Part shown: positions 10,240 through 18,410 of the stretch, in pieces
How the letters are laid out: each line of letters begins with the position of its first letter
Numbering within the stretch: the first letter of the stretch is position 1
Assembly (NCBI GenBank): GCA_947488305.1
Contig: CANKZM010000001.1
Location: forward strand, 310,001 to 374,000
Origin: an uncultured Roseobacter sp.
GTDB taxonomy: Bacteria > Pseudomonadota > Alphaproteobacteria > Rhodobacterales > Rhodobacteraceae
Length of the DNA: 64,000 nucleotides
Direction: 5' to 3'
Translations under genes and position numbers: made by a program
Notes under the pieces: model-generated
What the model saw: only the letters and a program-made list of their open reading frames with translations
Told to the model about the DNA's origin: nothing
The model's database searches: none

Positions 10240-10271
10240 TGCGGGGCGCAGCCAAGCTGCCGCGCCCCGCA
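10240..10271 (-). terminator. Strong hairpin between tctC and tctB
   Basis: TGCGGGGCGC at 10240-10249 pairs perfectly with GCGCCCCGCA at 10262-10271, and AGC/GCT extends the stem. It sits 12 bp after the tctC stop on the minus strand, without a clear T-tract on that strand. It may stabilise the tctC mRNA or partly terminate, giving more binding protein than permease. Confidence 0.6.
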
Positions 10272-10282
10272 TAGTATTTGAT

Positions 10283-11269
10283 TTAGAGGAAACCCAGTTT
10301 CTTCATCAGGTCGCCGATGGCCTTTTCCTGGTCTTCCAGGAAGGCTTTGAAGTCATCCCCAGGATTGTGGATGTTGACCCAGCCGTTGCGAGACCGCACG
10401 TCTTCCCATTCGGGTGTGTCATACATTTTGGCGATAGCATCCTGGTAGGCAGCGACTTGTTCCGCTGGCAATCCGGGGGCGCCGAAGAATCCGCGCCAGT
10501 TGACGAAGGTGGTGTCGATTCCCTGTTCCGTCATAGTCATCGCGTCGGGGGCCGCATCCACGCGTTCTGCCGATGTAACGCCGATGATTTTGACTTCGCC
10601 TGCGTTGGCCAGATCAACCGCTTCGGAAAAACCTGTCGACAGGGCTGCGATCTCACCAGAGAGCAGCGCAGCCATGGCTTTGCCGCCTGCGTCATAAGGG
10701 ATGTATTTGACGCCCAGGGCGTCCTTGCCCGCAGCTTCCATCACCATCGCGGCCACAAGGTGGTCCATACCACCGGGCACCGAGCCACCACCGATGGCCG
10801 TGTTTCCGGGGTCCGCATCATATGCTGCCAGCAGGTCCGCCATGTTGTTGATCGGGCTGTCTTTGCCCACAACGATCGCGGCATAGTCACCGATTGTGCC
10901 CGCCACGAGCGTCAAATCGCGGAAGTTGTGCGGAAACACACCTGTCAACGACCGGATCACGATGGGGGTGGAATTCACCATCAGCGTGCCGTGGTTGCTT
11001 TCGGCGTTTTCAATCAGGTAGCCGATCGCCTTGCCGCCACCGCCGCCGGACATGTTCTCATACGAAGCCGTACCGACAAGTCCCGCTTTGGTCAGCGCTT
11101 CACCCGTACCACGGGCTGTTCCATCCCAGCCACCGCCGGCACCGCCGGGGATCAGGAAGTGGATGCTGTCGACAACCTGGTGGCCATCCGCAAAAGCCGG
11201 AGCTCCAAAGCTCATAGCGGCCATAGCCGCGCCCATCAGGGCCCTGCGGCCCAGTTTCAATGTGGTCAT
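10283..11269 (-). CDS. tctC: Tripartite tricarboxylate transporter substrate-binding protein
   Basis: 328-residue periplasmic binding protein of the TctC/Bug family. The signal peptide is clear (MTTLKLGRRALMGAAMAAM, cut after about APAFA). The family hallmarks are present: an early IHFLIPGGAGGGWD loop that clamps the carboxylate and a central VAGTIGDYAAIVV segment. Ribosome site GGGAGG precedes ATG 11269. It is first in tctCBA and divergent from the tctDE regulator genes, the classical arrangement of citrate/tricarboxylate systems. The neighbours hint at a carboxylate derived from methylated amines, but the ligand is not shown by sequence. Confidence 0.9.
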   Translation of the reverse strand: MTTLKLGRRALMGAAMAAMSFGAPAFADGHQVVDSIHFLIPGGAGGGWDGTARGTGEALTKAGLVGTASYENMSGGGGGKAIGYLIENAESNHGTLMVNSTPIVIRSLTGVFPHNFRDLTLVAGTIGDYAAIVVGKDSPINNMADLLAAYDADPGNTAIGGGSVPGGMDHLVAAMVMEAAGKDALGVKYIPYDAGGKAMAALLSGEIAALSTGFSEAVDLANAGEVKIIGVTSAERVDAAPDAMTMTEQGIDTTFVNWRGFFGAPGLPAEQVAAYQDAIAKMYDTPEWEDVRSRNGWVNIHNPGDDFKAFLEDQEKAIGDLMKKLGFL

Positions 11270-11334
11270 TTTTTCCTCCCATTTGACAACTCAACCTGTT
11301 GCGGCTCAGTTGCGTCTTATCAAACACAGCAACC

Positions 11335-11355
11335 TGACATGTAGCTGTCATGTCA
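11335..11355. promoter_or_regulatory. Inverted repeat between tctC and tctD, candidate TctD operator
   Basis: TGACAT (11335-11340) and ATGTCA (11350-11355) form a perfect inverted repeat; a nested TGACA-N6-TGTCA is also present. It lies about 66 bp upstream of the tctC start and 22 bp upstream of the tctD start, a sensible place for a regulator controlling both directions. Binding by TctD is inference. Confidence 0.4.
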
Positions 11356-11376
11356 TCGGACCTGCGAGCCACAACC

Positions 11377-12042
11377 ATGAAATTTCTTTTGGTCGAAGAC
11401 AACGATGAATTGGCGCAGGCCTTAATGTCACGCTTGCAACAAGATGGGCATGTCATTGATCATGCGTCTAAAATCGAAGACGCAGTAGCGTTCTCTGATG
11501 TGGGCGAATACGATCTGATCCTGTTGGATATCATGCTGCCTGACGGGGATGGGCGCGACTTTCTCAATCACCACAGACAGGCCAAACAGGATACACCTGT
11601 CATTGTTCTGACCGCCCGGTCACAGGTATCGGATAGAATCACCTTGCTGGATCTGGGGGCGGACGACTATGTCACCAAGCCTTTCGACCATGCTGAGTTG
11701 GAGGCGCGATGCCGCGCGGTTCTACGGCGTCGCGCGGGCGCGTCGCGGACGGTGACACAGATAGGAAATGCGCTTTTCGACCCGGTCGCAGGTACCTTGT
11801 CTGTGGGAGGCGTAGCGGTGAAGCTTCGCAACCGCGAATTACGGCTGCTGGAACTCTTCATGAACGCGCCCGGGCAACTTTTCTCCAAGCAAAAGCTGGT
11901 GGATCGGCTGTTTTCCTATGACGAGGACGTCTCGGACAATGCGATCGAAGTCTATGTCGGTCGATTGCGGCGTCATCTGGAGGGGTCGGGCCTCAGGATC
12001 ATCACATCACGCGGTCTAGGGTATAGTCTTGAACATGACTAG
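11377..12042 (+). CDS. tctD: OmpR-family response regulator, TctD-like
   Basis: 221 residues: receiver domain with the acidic pocket (VEDND) and phospho-acceptor D51 in LLDIMLPDGDG, the switch Lys in VTKPF, then an OmpR/PhoB winged helix. I used ATG 11377, directly before KFLLVEDND; the open frame begins 9 codons earlier. Its 3' end overlaps the histidine kinase gene by 8 bp. With the divergent tctCBA operon it fits TctD, which turns on tricarboxylate uptake when the kinase senses substrate. Confidence 0.88.
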   Translation: MKFLLVEDNDELAQALMSRLQQDGHVIDHASKIEDAVAFSDVGEYDLILLDIMLPDGDGRDFLNHHRQAKQDTPVIVLTARSQVSDRITLLDLGADDYVTKPFDHAELEARCRAVLRRRAGASRTVTQIGNALFDPVAGTLSVGGVAVKLRNRELRLLELFMNAPGQLFSKQKLVDRLFSYDEDVSDNAIEVYVGRLRRHLEGSGLRIITSRGLGYSLEHD

Positions 12043-13399
12043 CGCGCTGCGCTCATCAACCTCACTGCGCCGCCGCCTGAACATCGTTTTGATCGGTGGT
12101 GCGGCGGTGCTGGCTCTGCTGATTTTTCTTTTCGTGCGCCATTACACCACCCAGATTGCGCAACAGGGGCAGGATAATATCCTGAAAGCATCTGTTTCAT
12201 CAATTCTGGATGCCGCCGTGATCCGGAATGGCACGCTGGAGATCGACTTCCCCTATGCAGCTTTGTCGATGCTGAATACGGCGTCGGATGATCGTGTTTT
12301 CTATGCCATTTACCAGGATGGGGCACTGCTATCGGGCTATGAAGCCCTTCCGCCGGCGGGGTCGGAGAGTTTCAACACCATTTCCCGGACGGGGCGGTTC
12401 AATGACGTCCCCGTCCGGATCACGTCAGCGGCACGCAGGCTGGTAACCAGCGACGGCGTCACTGTGATCTCGGTTGCCGTCGCGCAAACGCAGGACGCGC
12501 TATCGCTCACTCTTGCGGGTATCTCGCGGACGGTCGCGTTTTTTGGTGCCGGGTTTTTCGTGATGGCGACAGCGCTGTCGTTTTGGGCCTCGTCAGCAAC
12601 AATCGCCCCTCTCAATCGATTGGCGCAATCTATCACCCGCCGCGGGCCTCAAGACCTCAGCCCGGTGCAGAAGCCCGTACCGAGCGAAATGGCGCCGCTT
12701 GTTGCGTCGCTCAACACACTGATGGGACGACTGGACCAGTCGCTGAGACAATCCGAGGATTTTATCGCAGAGGCCGCACATCGTGTTCGCACGCCGTTGG
12801 CGACAGTAAGGTCGCATGCAGAAGCAACCCTTCAACGCGTCGAGCGAGAGGAAAACCGGAAGGCATTGAGGTCCATGGTTCGAGCTATTGACGAAAGCTC
12901 GCGTGCAGCCGGGCAGTTGCTGGACCACGCCATGATTACTTTTCGCGCCGATCATCTGGAACGCCAGTCTCTGGATCTCGCGGCGCTGTTGCGCGATTTG
13001 GTGGACCGGCTTGAGCCGGTGGCGGAGATGAAGGACATCAGCTTCAAACTGTTGGCGCCGGAGGAAGTCCATGTGCTGGGCGATCCTATCCTGCTCCAGA
13101 ATGCGTTTCGCAATCTGATCGACAACGCCCTGAAATACGCGCCGGCCGAAAGTGTAATCGAAGTGCATGTCACAAATGGTGCTAGTGCATGCGTCGAAAT
13201 CCGGGATCAGGGTGCTGGGTTTCCGCCTGCACAAATTGATGAGCTGGTGACACGTTTCGCGCGCGGTGAGAACGCAGATGGTACGATCGGCTCCGGCCTC
13301 GGGCTGACCATTGCGCAGGACGTGGCAGTTGCGCATGGCGGGACGCTCGTTTTGCAAAATCGTGAGGAGGGCGGCGCATGCGTTACTTTTTCCTTGTAG
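12035..13399 (+). CDS. tctE: Sensor histidine kinase, TctE-like
   Basis: 454 residues. A transmembrane segment (about 16-34), a periplasmic sensor region to about 160, a second membrane span (about 165-190), HAMP-like linker, then the H-box AEAAHRVRTPLA with phospho-acceptor H249, the N-box (LIDNALKYAP) and G-box GSGLGLTI. ATG 12035 was chosen; TTG 12029 is an in-frame alternative. The gene overlaps tctD upstream by 8 bp and the next gene by 22 bp, so all three should be made together. Confidence 0.88.
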   Translation: MTSALRSSTSLRRRLNIVLIGGAAVLALLIFLFVRHYTTQIAQQGQDNILKASVSSILDAAVIRNGTLEIDFPYAALSMLNTASDDRVFYAIYQDGALLSGYEALPPAGSESFNTISRTGRFNDVPVRITSAARRLVTSDGVTVISVAVAQTQDALSLTLAGISRTVAFFGAGFFVMATALSFWASSATIAPLNRLAQSITRRGPQDLSPVQKPVPSEMAPLVASLNTLMGRLDQSLRQSEDFIAEAAHRVRTPLATVRSHAEATLQRVEREENRKALRSMVRAIDESSRAAGQLLDHAMITFRADHLERQSLDLAALLRDLVDRLEPVAEMKDISFKLLAPEEVHVLGDPILLQNAFRNLIDNALKYAPAESVIEVHVTNGASACVEIRDQGAGFPPAQIDELVTRFARGENADGTIGSGLGLTIAQDVAVAHGGTLVLQNREEGGACVTFSL

Positions 13400-14385
13400 T
13401 GGCACTGGTGTGCTCCGGTCCGGCGGGTGCACAGCAATGGGAAGACAGGCAGCAGTTTGGCGATCCGGATGCACCAACACTACTGCGCGTATTGTCCAGT
13501 ACGGATACTGCGCTTTTTGCGCCTGTTCTGAATGATTTTGTCGATACAGTGCCGAGCGTGTCCATCGACTACCACGTGGCCGCCACCGCAGAAATCGATC
13601 AGGTCGTGCGGACGTCTTCGGCATCATTTGATGTCGTGATCTCAAGTGCCATGGATTTGCAGTTCAAACTTGCGAACGACGGGTTTGCCGCCCGCGTTGA
13701 TGGATTTGAACAACCGGAGTGGGCTCAATGGCGCAGCAGCCTTTTTGCATTCACCTCTGAACCGGCTACGATCGTGGTCAATCGCGAGGCTTTTGCCGGC
13801 GCAGCAGTACCCAGAACCCGCCAAGACCTGATCCGTGCTTTGCGTGATCGCCCCGACAGCTTTCGTGCACGCGTCGGAACCTATGACGTTAGGCAGTCCG
13901 GGTTGGGTTACTTGTTTGCGACCCAGGATGCACGCACGTCAGAGACGTTCTGGCGCCTGATGGAGGTGATGGGGAACCTTGATGCGCAGCTTTACTGCTG
14001 CTCGGGTGCGATGATCGAGGATGTAGCAAGTGGCAAGATTGCCGTTGCTTACAATGTGCTGGGCAGCTACGCGATGGCGCGGGATGATCTGGTCGATCAG
14101 ATAGAAGTCATTTTGCCCCAGGATTTCCAGACCATCATGATGCGCACTGTATTGGTGTCATCTGGAACGCCGAACCCGGAAGGAGCAGCTACCTTCGTTA
14201 GGCATCTGTTGCAGCGCGGCCAAGCGCTCAGTACGCTGTCAGCGACCTCGCTACCGTTTCTGGATTTCACTCGCCCACCGGCAGAGCAATCCACGATTGC
14301 CCTTGAACCAGCGCTGCTCACCTATCTGGATCGCCTGAAGAGCCAGCGTTTTCTTGCGGAATGGGAGGATGCAATCATCCAATGA
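13378..14385 (+). CDS. Periplasmic solute-binding protein coupled to the TctDE-like two-component system
   Basis: 335 residues with a Sec signal peptide (MRYFFLVVALVC, cut near AGAQQ) and the fold pattern of AfuA/FbpA-like extracellular solute-binding proteins. ATG 13378 lies 22 bp inside the kinase gene, and no permease or ATPase gene follows. That arrangement points to a ligand-sensing adaptor that presents substrate to the kinase, as proposed for PgtC in the phosphoglycerate system, rather than a transport component. A Cys pair (YCCS near residue 207) is an unusual detail of unknown meaning. The role is inferred from gene order; the ligand is unknown. Confidence 0.72.
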   Translation: MRYFFLVVALVCSGPAGAQQWEDRQQFGDPDAPTLLRVLSSTDTALFAPVLNDFVDTVPSVSIDYHVAATAEIDQVVRTSSASFDVVISSAMDLQFKLANDGFAARVDGFEQPEWAQWRSSLFAFTSEPATIVVNREAFAGAAVPRTRQDLIRALRDRPDSFRARVGTYDVRQSGLGYLFATQDARTSETFWRLMEVMGNLDAQLYCCSGAMIEDVASGKIAVAYNVLGSYAMARDDLVDQIEVILPQDFQTIMMRTVLVSSGTPNPEGAATFVRHLLQRGQALSTLSATSLPFLDFTRPPAEQSTIALEPALLTYLDRLKSQRFLAEWEDAIIQ

Positions 14386-14683
14386 CGCAGCTTATGCCGC
14401 CACGGCTGTTGTGCTTTCGAAGATATGGTCGGCAGTGAATTTCGCCGCCGCCAACTATGTCTCCGCTTCTGTACTGCACAGCCTGTCAGGAATTTTTTTC
14501 AAAGCTGCGGTAAGTGCCATGCCTGCGGGGCACAATGCTCGACTCTTTATACTTGAGATTGCGTCAAACCGATCAAGGAGCGCTTGACTGCCACGCCCGA
14601 AGCGGTTTTGCATAAGGCTTTGATGGAGGCACGCCAAGCTCAGCCTTTCGATTTTCGGGCTCAAGATGCCAGCAAGGATAATG
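14386..14683. other. Intergenic stretch without a supported gene
   Basis: 298 bp between the sensor operon and the VOC gene. Short open frames on both strands lack a ribosome site or recognisable motif. AAGGA at 14674-14678 is the ribosome site of the next gene. No repeat, RNA gene or strong hairpin was seen. Confidence 0.5.
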
Positions 14684-15064
14684 ATGCAAATAGAGAAATT
14701 GGACCACGTGAACCTGCGTACAACACGCATGGCTGAAATGATTACTTGGTACGTAGACGTATTGGGGTTGCGAAATGGACCTCGCCCCGATTTTGGGTTT
14801 CCGGGCGCTTGGCTCTATGCTGGTGAGGATGCGTTTGTCCATCTAATCGACATTGACGCACCGGAGGGAATTGGTTCCGACAAAGATCTCAAGTTGGAAC
14901 ATTTCGCATTTACGGCGAAAGGTGCGGTCGCGTTCGAGGAACGTCTAAAGAACCGGGACGAAACCTATCGGCGGATCGAAAATGCCGAGACCGGTTTGAT
15001 TGCCTTCAACGTATGGGACCCGGATGGCAATCACATCCATGTGGATTTCGCCAGCTCCGAGTAA
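14684..15064 (+). CDS. VOC (glyoxalase/dioxygenase fold) family protein
   Basis: 126-residue single-module VOC protein. The metal-ligand positions of the family are visible: H in LDHVNLRT near residue 7, H in KLEHFAF near 69 and a terminal acid in the stretch DPDGNHIHVDF near 117. The PDFGFPGAWLY loop is common in lyase-like VOC proteins. ATG 14684 sits 5 bp after AAGGA, better spaced than ATG 14681. It stands alone between the tct regulators and a convergent cysteine synthase, so the substrate cannot be told. Confidence 0.8.
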   Translation: MQIEKLDHVNLRTTRMAEMITWYVDVLGLRNGPRPDFGFPGAWLYAGEDAFVHLIDIDAPEGIGSDKDLKLEHFAFTAKGAVAFEERLKNRDETYRRIENAETGLIAFNVWDPDGNHIHVDFASSE

Positions 15065-15106
15065 CCCGCTGGCCCATGGATCGGGCAAGCGGGCTTTCGG
15101 AGCGGC

Positions 15107-16186
15107 TCAGTCCATGTGATATCCGGGCGTGGAGCGAGAGATTGCAATTTCCTCTTCGTCCATGTCCTCGACGATGCCTTCAAAGAGCGGTGTTGAGAGG
15201 TATCGCTCGCCCGTATCTGGCAGCATGCATAAGATGACCGATCCAGCGGGTGCTTTTTCGGCAATCTTGAGAGATACCGCGAAGGTAGATCCGCCGGAGA
15301 TGCCAGTGAAAACCCCCTCCTTGCGGGCGAGCTGACGAGCACATTCGATCCCGTCAGGTCCGGCGACCGGGATCAGGTCATCATAGTAAGAGCCGTCCAC
15401 AGCTTCCTGTAGCACAGAGGGAATGAAATCTGGCGTCCAGCCCTGAATGGGGTGGGGCTCAAAAGCCGGGTGGCTGTGGCTGGGGGAGGCATCGGCGTTT
15501 CGGCCTTGTTCCTGCCCGCTACCGAGCAGTTGCGCATTGGCAGGCTCGGTCAGGATGATCTGCGTCTCGGGACGTTCCCTCCGGATAACGCGACCCAGAC
15601 CCGAGACCGTCCCGCCTGTGCCATACCCAGTGACGATGTAGTCCAGCCTGTCACCCGCGAAATCCGCCAGAATTTCGGGCGCTGTCGTGGTCTCGTGGAT
15701 GTCGGCGTTTGCTTGTGTCTCAAACTGCCGGGCAAGGAACCAGCCGTTTTTCTCCGCCAGCTCGACGGCCTTGTTGTACATGCCAAAGCCTTTTTCGGCG
15801 CGCGGCGTCAGGATTACCTTTGCCCCGAGCATCCGCATCAGGCGACGACGCTCCACCGAGAAGCTGTCGGCCATGGTAACCACCAGAGGGTACCCCTTTT
15901 GAGCGCAGACCATCGCAAGCCCGATGCCGGTGTTGCCACTGGTTGCCTCCACCACAGTCTGCCCGGGTTTGAGCGCCCCGGCACGTTCTGCGGCTTCAAT
16001 GATATTCACTGCCAACCGGTCCTTGACCGATGCACCTGGGTTGAAAAACTCCGCTTTCACATAAAGCGTGACGTGATCCGGTGCCAGATTGTTGATCTTG
16101 ATCACTGGCGTGTTGCCAATTGTATCAAGCACTGAATCGTAGCGGCGCCCTCGTCCTGAAGTGCTGCGAATTTGATCGGATGACAT
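15107..16186 (-). CDS. cysK: Cysteine synthase (O-acetylserine sulfhydrylase family)
   Basis: PLP-dependent beta-replacement enzyme, 359 residues, making cysteine from O-acetylserine and sulfide in the cytoplasm. The PLP lysine is K55 in NPGASVKDR, the asparagine loop TSGNTG is at 82-87, and GYGTGGT with the C-terminal DTGERYLST complete the family set. It is longer than the usual 310-320 residues because of an insertion after about residue 240 (GSGQEQGRNADASPSHSHPA) before the HPIQG motif. ATG 16186 has GGGAG 8 bp upstream. A cystathionine beta-synthase-like role is possible, but no CBS domain follows. Confidence 0.88.
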   Translation of the reverse strand: MSSDQIRSTSGRGRRYDSVLDTIGNTPVIKINNLAPDHVTLYVKAEFFNPGASVKDRLAVNIIEAAERAGALKPGQTVVEATSGNTGIGLAMVCAQKGYPLVVTMADSFSVERRRLMRMLGAKVILTPRAEKGFGMYNKAVELAEKNGWFLARQFETQANADIHETTTAPEILADFAGDRLDYIVTGYGTGGTVSGLGRVIRRERPETQIILTEPANAQLLGSGQEQGRNADASPSHSHPAFEPHPIQGWTPDFIPSVLQEAVDGSYYDDLIPVAGPDGIECARQLARKEGVFTGISGGSTFAVSLKIAEKAPAGSVILCMLPDTGERYLSTPLFEGIVEDMDEEEIAISRSTPGYHMD

Positions 16187-16324
16187 GATGGTACTCCCTA
16201 TTGAACCAATGCGCGCATCATGCGGCGCGATGGCGTGACCTCGGATTGGCCGATTATTCTCTTGCGCAGGGCTTAGTATGGCATAACTAATGGCGAGTTT
16301 CACCTTTCTGGCAGGATTGCAGCG

Positions 16325-16873
16325 ATGCCCCAAAAAAACAGGCGGCCCCACTCGATCTGGCTTTGCCCCGGGCCACCGGAATCCGATGATTTGATTGCTG
16401 TTATTGAGCAGATCATCCGCACCACCGACTCGCCAAAATTCGCAACACACGTGACCTTGTTGGGGGACCTGATCGGTGACCCCGGGCGCACGATGGCGGT
16501 TTGCAAGGAACTGTTTGCTTCTCTGGGTGACATCCGTGTCATGGCAACAGGGCTTTCGCAAGCCGACGAGTTTTTCATGTCGCTCTTTCTGGATCTGGAA
16601 TTGACGCCCGAGCTTTCTGACCTGCGCAGGAAGCTGAGTGATACCCTTGAGGTGCCACAAACATCGTTTCGCCCGCACCTCAGCCTTGCCAATGGCGCAT
16701 TGCCTGACCCATTTCAGCCAGCCTTCGTGGATGCACTTTCAACGCAGTTCGAGGGTTTCGAATTCCGCTTGAGCCACATTTGCGTTGTGGCATCGGCACA
16801 AGAGATTCCGATCCACGAATGGCGGGTGCTGGAGTGTGCGCCTCTCGTTTCGGGGACTCCGATGGTTTCTTGA
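16325..16873 (+). CDS. 2H phosphoesterase (cyclic phosphodiesterase-like)
   Basis: 182 residues with the two HxT/S motifs that define the 2H superfamily: HVTLL near residue 42 and HLSLA near 118. The spacing fits the cyclic phosphodiesterase-like branch (ADP-ribose 1'',2''-cyclic phosphate or 2',3'-cyclic nucleotide hydrolysis). It starts 138 bp from the divergent cysK start, preceded by AGGA. Substrate unknown. Confidence 0.72.
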   Translation: MPQKNRRPHSIWLCPGPPESDDLIAVIEQIIRTTDSPKFATHVTLLGDLIGDPGRTMAVCKELFASLGDIRVMATGLSQADEFFMSLFLDLELTPELSDLRRKLSDTLEVPQTSFRPHLSLANGALPDPFQPAFVDALSTQFEGFEFRLSHICVVASAQEIPIHEWRVLECAPLVSGTPMVS

Positions 16874-16960
16874 CGGCAAAAAGGAATCTCTTGCCCGGTT
16901 GACAGTCCTGCAAATTGGCGAAATGTTTGATCTTATTGCGGATCGCATGGTGTGGGGGCA

Positions 16961-16978
16961 CCGTCACGCAAACGTCAT
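16961..16978 (+). promoter_or_regulatory. PHO-box-like direct repeat upstream of ugpB
   Basis: CCGTCAC (16961-16967), a 4 bp spacer and ACGTCAT (16972-16978) form two heptamers with an 11 bp period, matching 5 of 7 positions each of the PhoB half site CTGTCAT. A further CTGTCAC at 17001-17007 lies 36 bp upstream of the start. PhoB control of ugp is established in enterobacteria; here it is inference. Confidence 0.4.
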
Positions 16979-17036
16979 CCAGCGATCCTAAAAGCCAAAG
17001 CTGTCACAAAAGACAGTCTCAAATAGGGAGAATCCA

Positions 17037-18332
17037 ATGAGATCGATTACCTTGCTTACGGCAGGAATAGCGACCCTTGCGTCTGGCGCTTGGGCGCAGA
17101 CGGAAATCCAGTTCTGGCACGCGATGGGCGGCCGTCTGGGTGAAGTCGTTGAAGAGGTCGCTCAGAAGTATAATGAGAGCCAAAGCGAAGTCGTATTGGT
17201 GCCCACCTATAAGGGTGGCTACGAAGACACGATGACCGCTGGTATTGCGGCGTTCCGCGCGGGCCAACAGCCTAATATCATTCAGATTTTTGACGCAGGT
17301 GCTGCAACGATCATCAACGCACCAGGTGCCACGATTCCGGTTGCGGACTTGCTGGATCAGTATGGCGACGGCTTTAACGCCAACGACTATATTGAAGGCG
17401 TGCGGAACTTCTACGCGGACAGCGAAGGCAAGATGATCGGCATGCCGTTCAACTCCTCCACACCGCTGCTGTATTACAACAAAGAGATCCTGGCCGAAGC
17501 CGGCATCGACGCGCCGCCCAGCACATGGGAAGAGTTTGAGGCGATGGCACCCAAGATCAAGGAAGCGGGTTATCAGGCGCTGGCGCAAAGCCACAGCCCC
17601 TGGATTTTCTCCGAGAACTTCCACAGCCGCCACAACATCCAGCTGGCCACAGGCAACAACGGCTATGACAGCACAGACGTCGAAATCCTCTATAACAACG
17701 ACGCTATGAAAACCCACTGGTCCAAGGTCAAGGAGTGGTTGGATGCGGGCTATTACGGTTTCTACGGCCGTGGCTGGGGCGACAACCAGGACGCCTTTGT
17801 ACAGAAGAAAGTTGCCATGTGGCTGGGCTCATCCGGTTCGTTCGGCGGCCTGAAAGCCTCGACTGATTTTGAATTCGGTACGGCCTATCTGCCATATTGG
17901 AAAGCGATCATCGACGAGCCGAAATCTACCTTCATCGGTGGCGCTGCGGTCTTTGCAATGGCAGGCAAGAGCGACGAAGAGAACAAGGCAACAGCCGACT
18001 TCCTGAACTTCCTCGATAGCCCCGAAGTGCAGTACTTCTGGCACAAGGAAACAGGCTACGTGCCGATCACCAACGCGGCCTATGAACTTGCCAAGGAAGA
18101 CGGCTACTATGAAAGCACGCCAGACGCCGAAATCGGCATTCTGCAGCTGAGCCAGCCGGGTGGCGAGTGGACCAAAGGTTACCGCCTTGGCTTTTACGTG
18201 CAGATCCGTGAAGTGATGTACAAGCATTACGAAGGCATCTTCTCGGGAGAGACCTCTGTGGATGACGCTTTCGCCAAGATCGAAGAAGAATCCAACGATC
18301 TGCTGGCTCGCTTCCATCAGACCGTGAACTAA
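17037..18332 (+). CDS. ugpB: sn-Glycerol-3-phosphate ABC transporter substrate-binding protein
   Basis: 431-residue periplasmic protein with a signal peptide (MRSITLLTAGIATLASGAWA) and clear resemblance to UgpB: IQFWHAMGG at the mature N-terminus, VPTYKGGYEDTMTAGIAAFR, PFNSSTPLLYYNK and IGGAAVFAM are all hallmark segments. UgpB binds glycerol-3-phosphate or glycerophosphodiesters and gives the cell carbon and phosphate. TAGGGAG precedes ATG 17037. It leads ugpB-A-E-C, with a hairpin after its stop. Because uronate genes follow in the same operon, a different sugar acid ligand cannot be excluded. Confidence 0.87.
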   Translation: MRSITLLTAGIATLASGAWAQTEIQFWHAMGGRLGEVVEEVAQKYNESQSEVVLVPTYKGGYEDTMTAGIAAFRAGQQPNIIQIFDAGAATIINAPGATIPVADLLDQYGDGFNANDYIEGVRNFYADSEGKMIGMPFNSSTPLLYYNKEILAEAGIDAPPSTWEEFEAMAPKIKEAGYQALAQSHSPWIFSENFHSRHNIQLATGNNGYDSTDVEILYNNDAMKTHWSKVKEWLDAGYYGFYGRGWGDNQDAFVQKKVAMWLGSSGSFGGLKASTDFEFGTAYLPYWKAIIDEPKSTFIGGAAVFAMAGKSDEENKATADFLNFLDSPEVQYFWHKETGYVPITNAAYELAKEDGYYESTPDAEIGILQLSQPGGEWTKGYRLGFYVQIREVMYKHYEGIFSGETSVDDAFAKIEEESNDLLARFHQTVN

Positions 18333-18350
18333 GGTTCAGCTCGAAAAATC

Positions 18351-18379
18351 CGGTCAGCAGGGCAGCCCCTTGCTGACCG
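18351..18379 (+). terminator. Hairpin between ugpB and ugpA
   Basis: CGGTCAGCA (18351-18359) pairs perfectly with TGCTGACCG (18371-18379) around a G/C-rich loop, 18 bp after the ugpB stop. There is no T-tract, so it is more likely an mRNA-stabilising or partial-termination structure that favours binding-protein expression. Confidence 0.6.
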
Positions 18380-18410
18380 CACCAATAATACCGTTGGGGG
18401 TACGGGGCAC

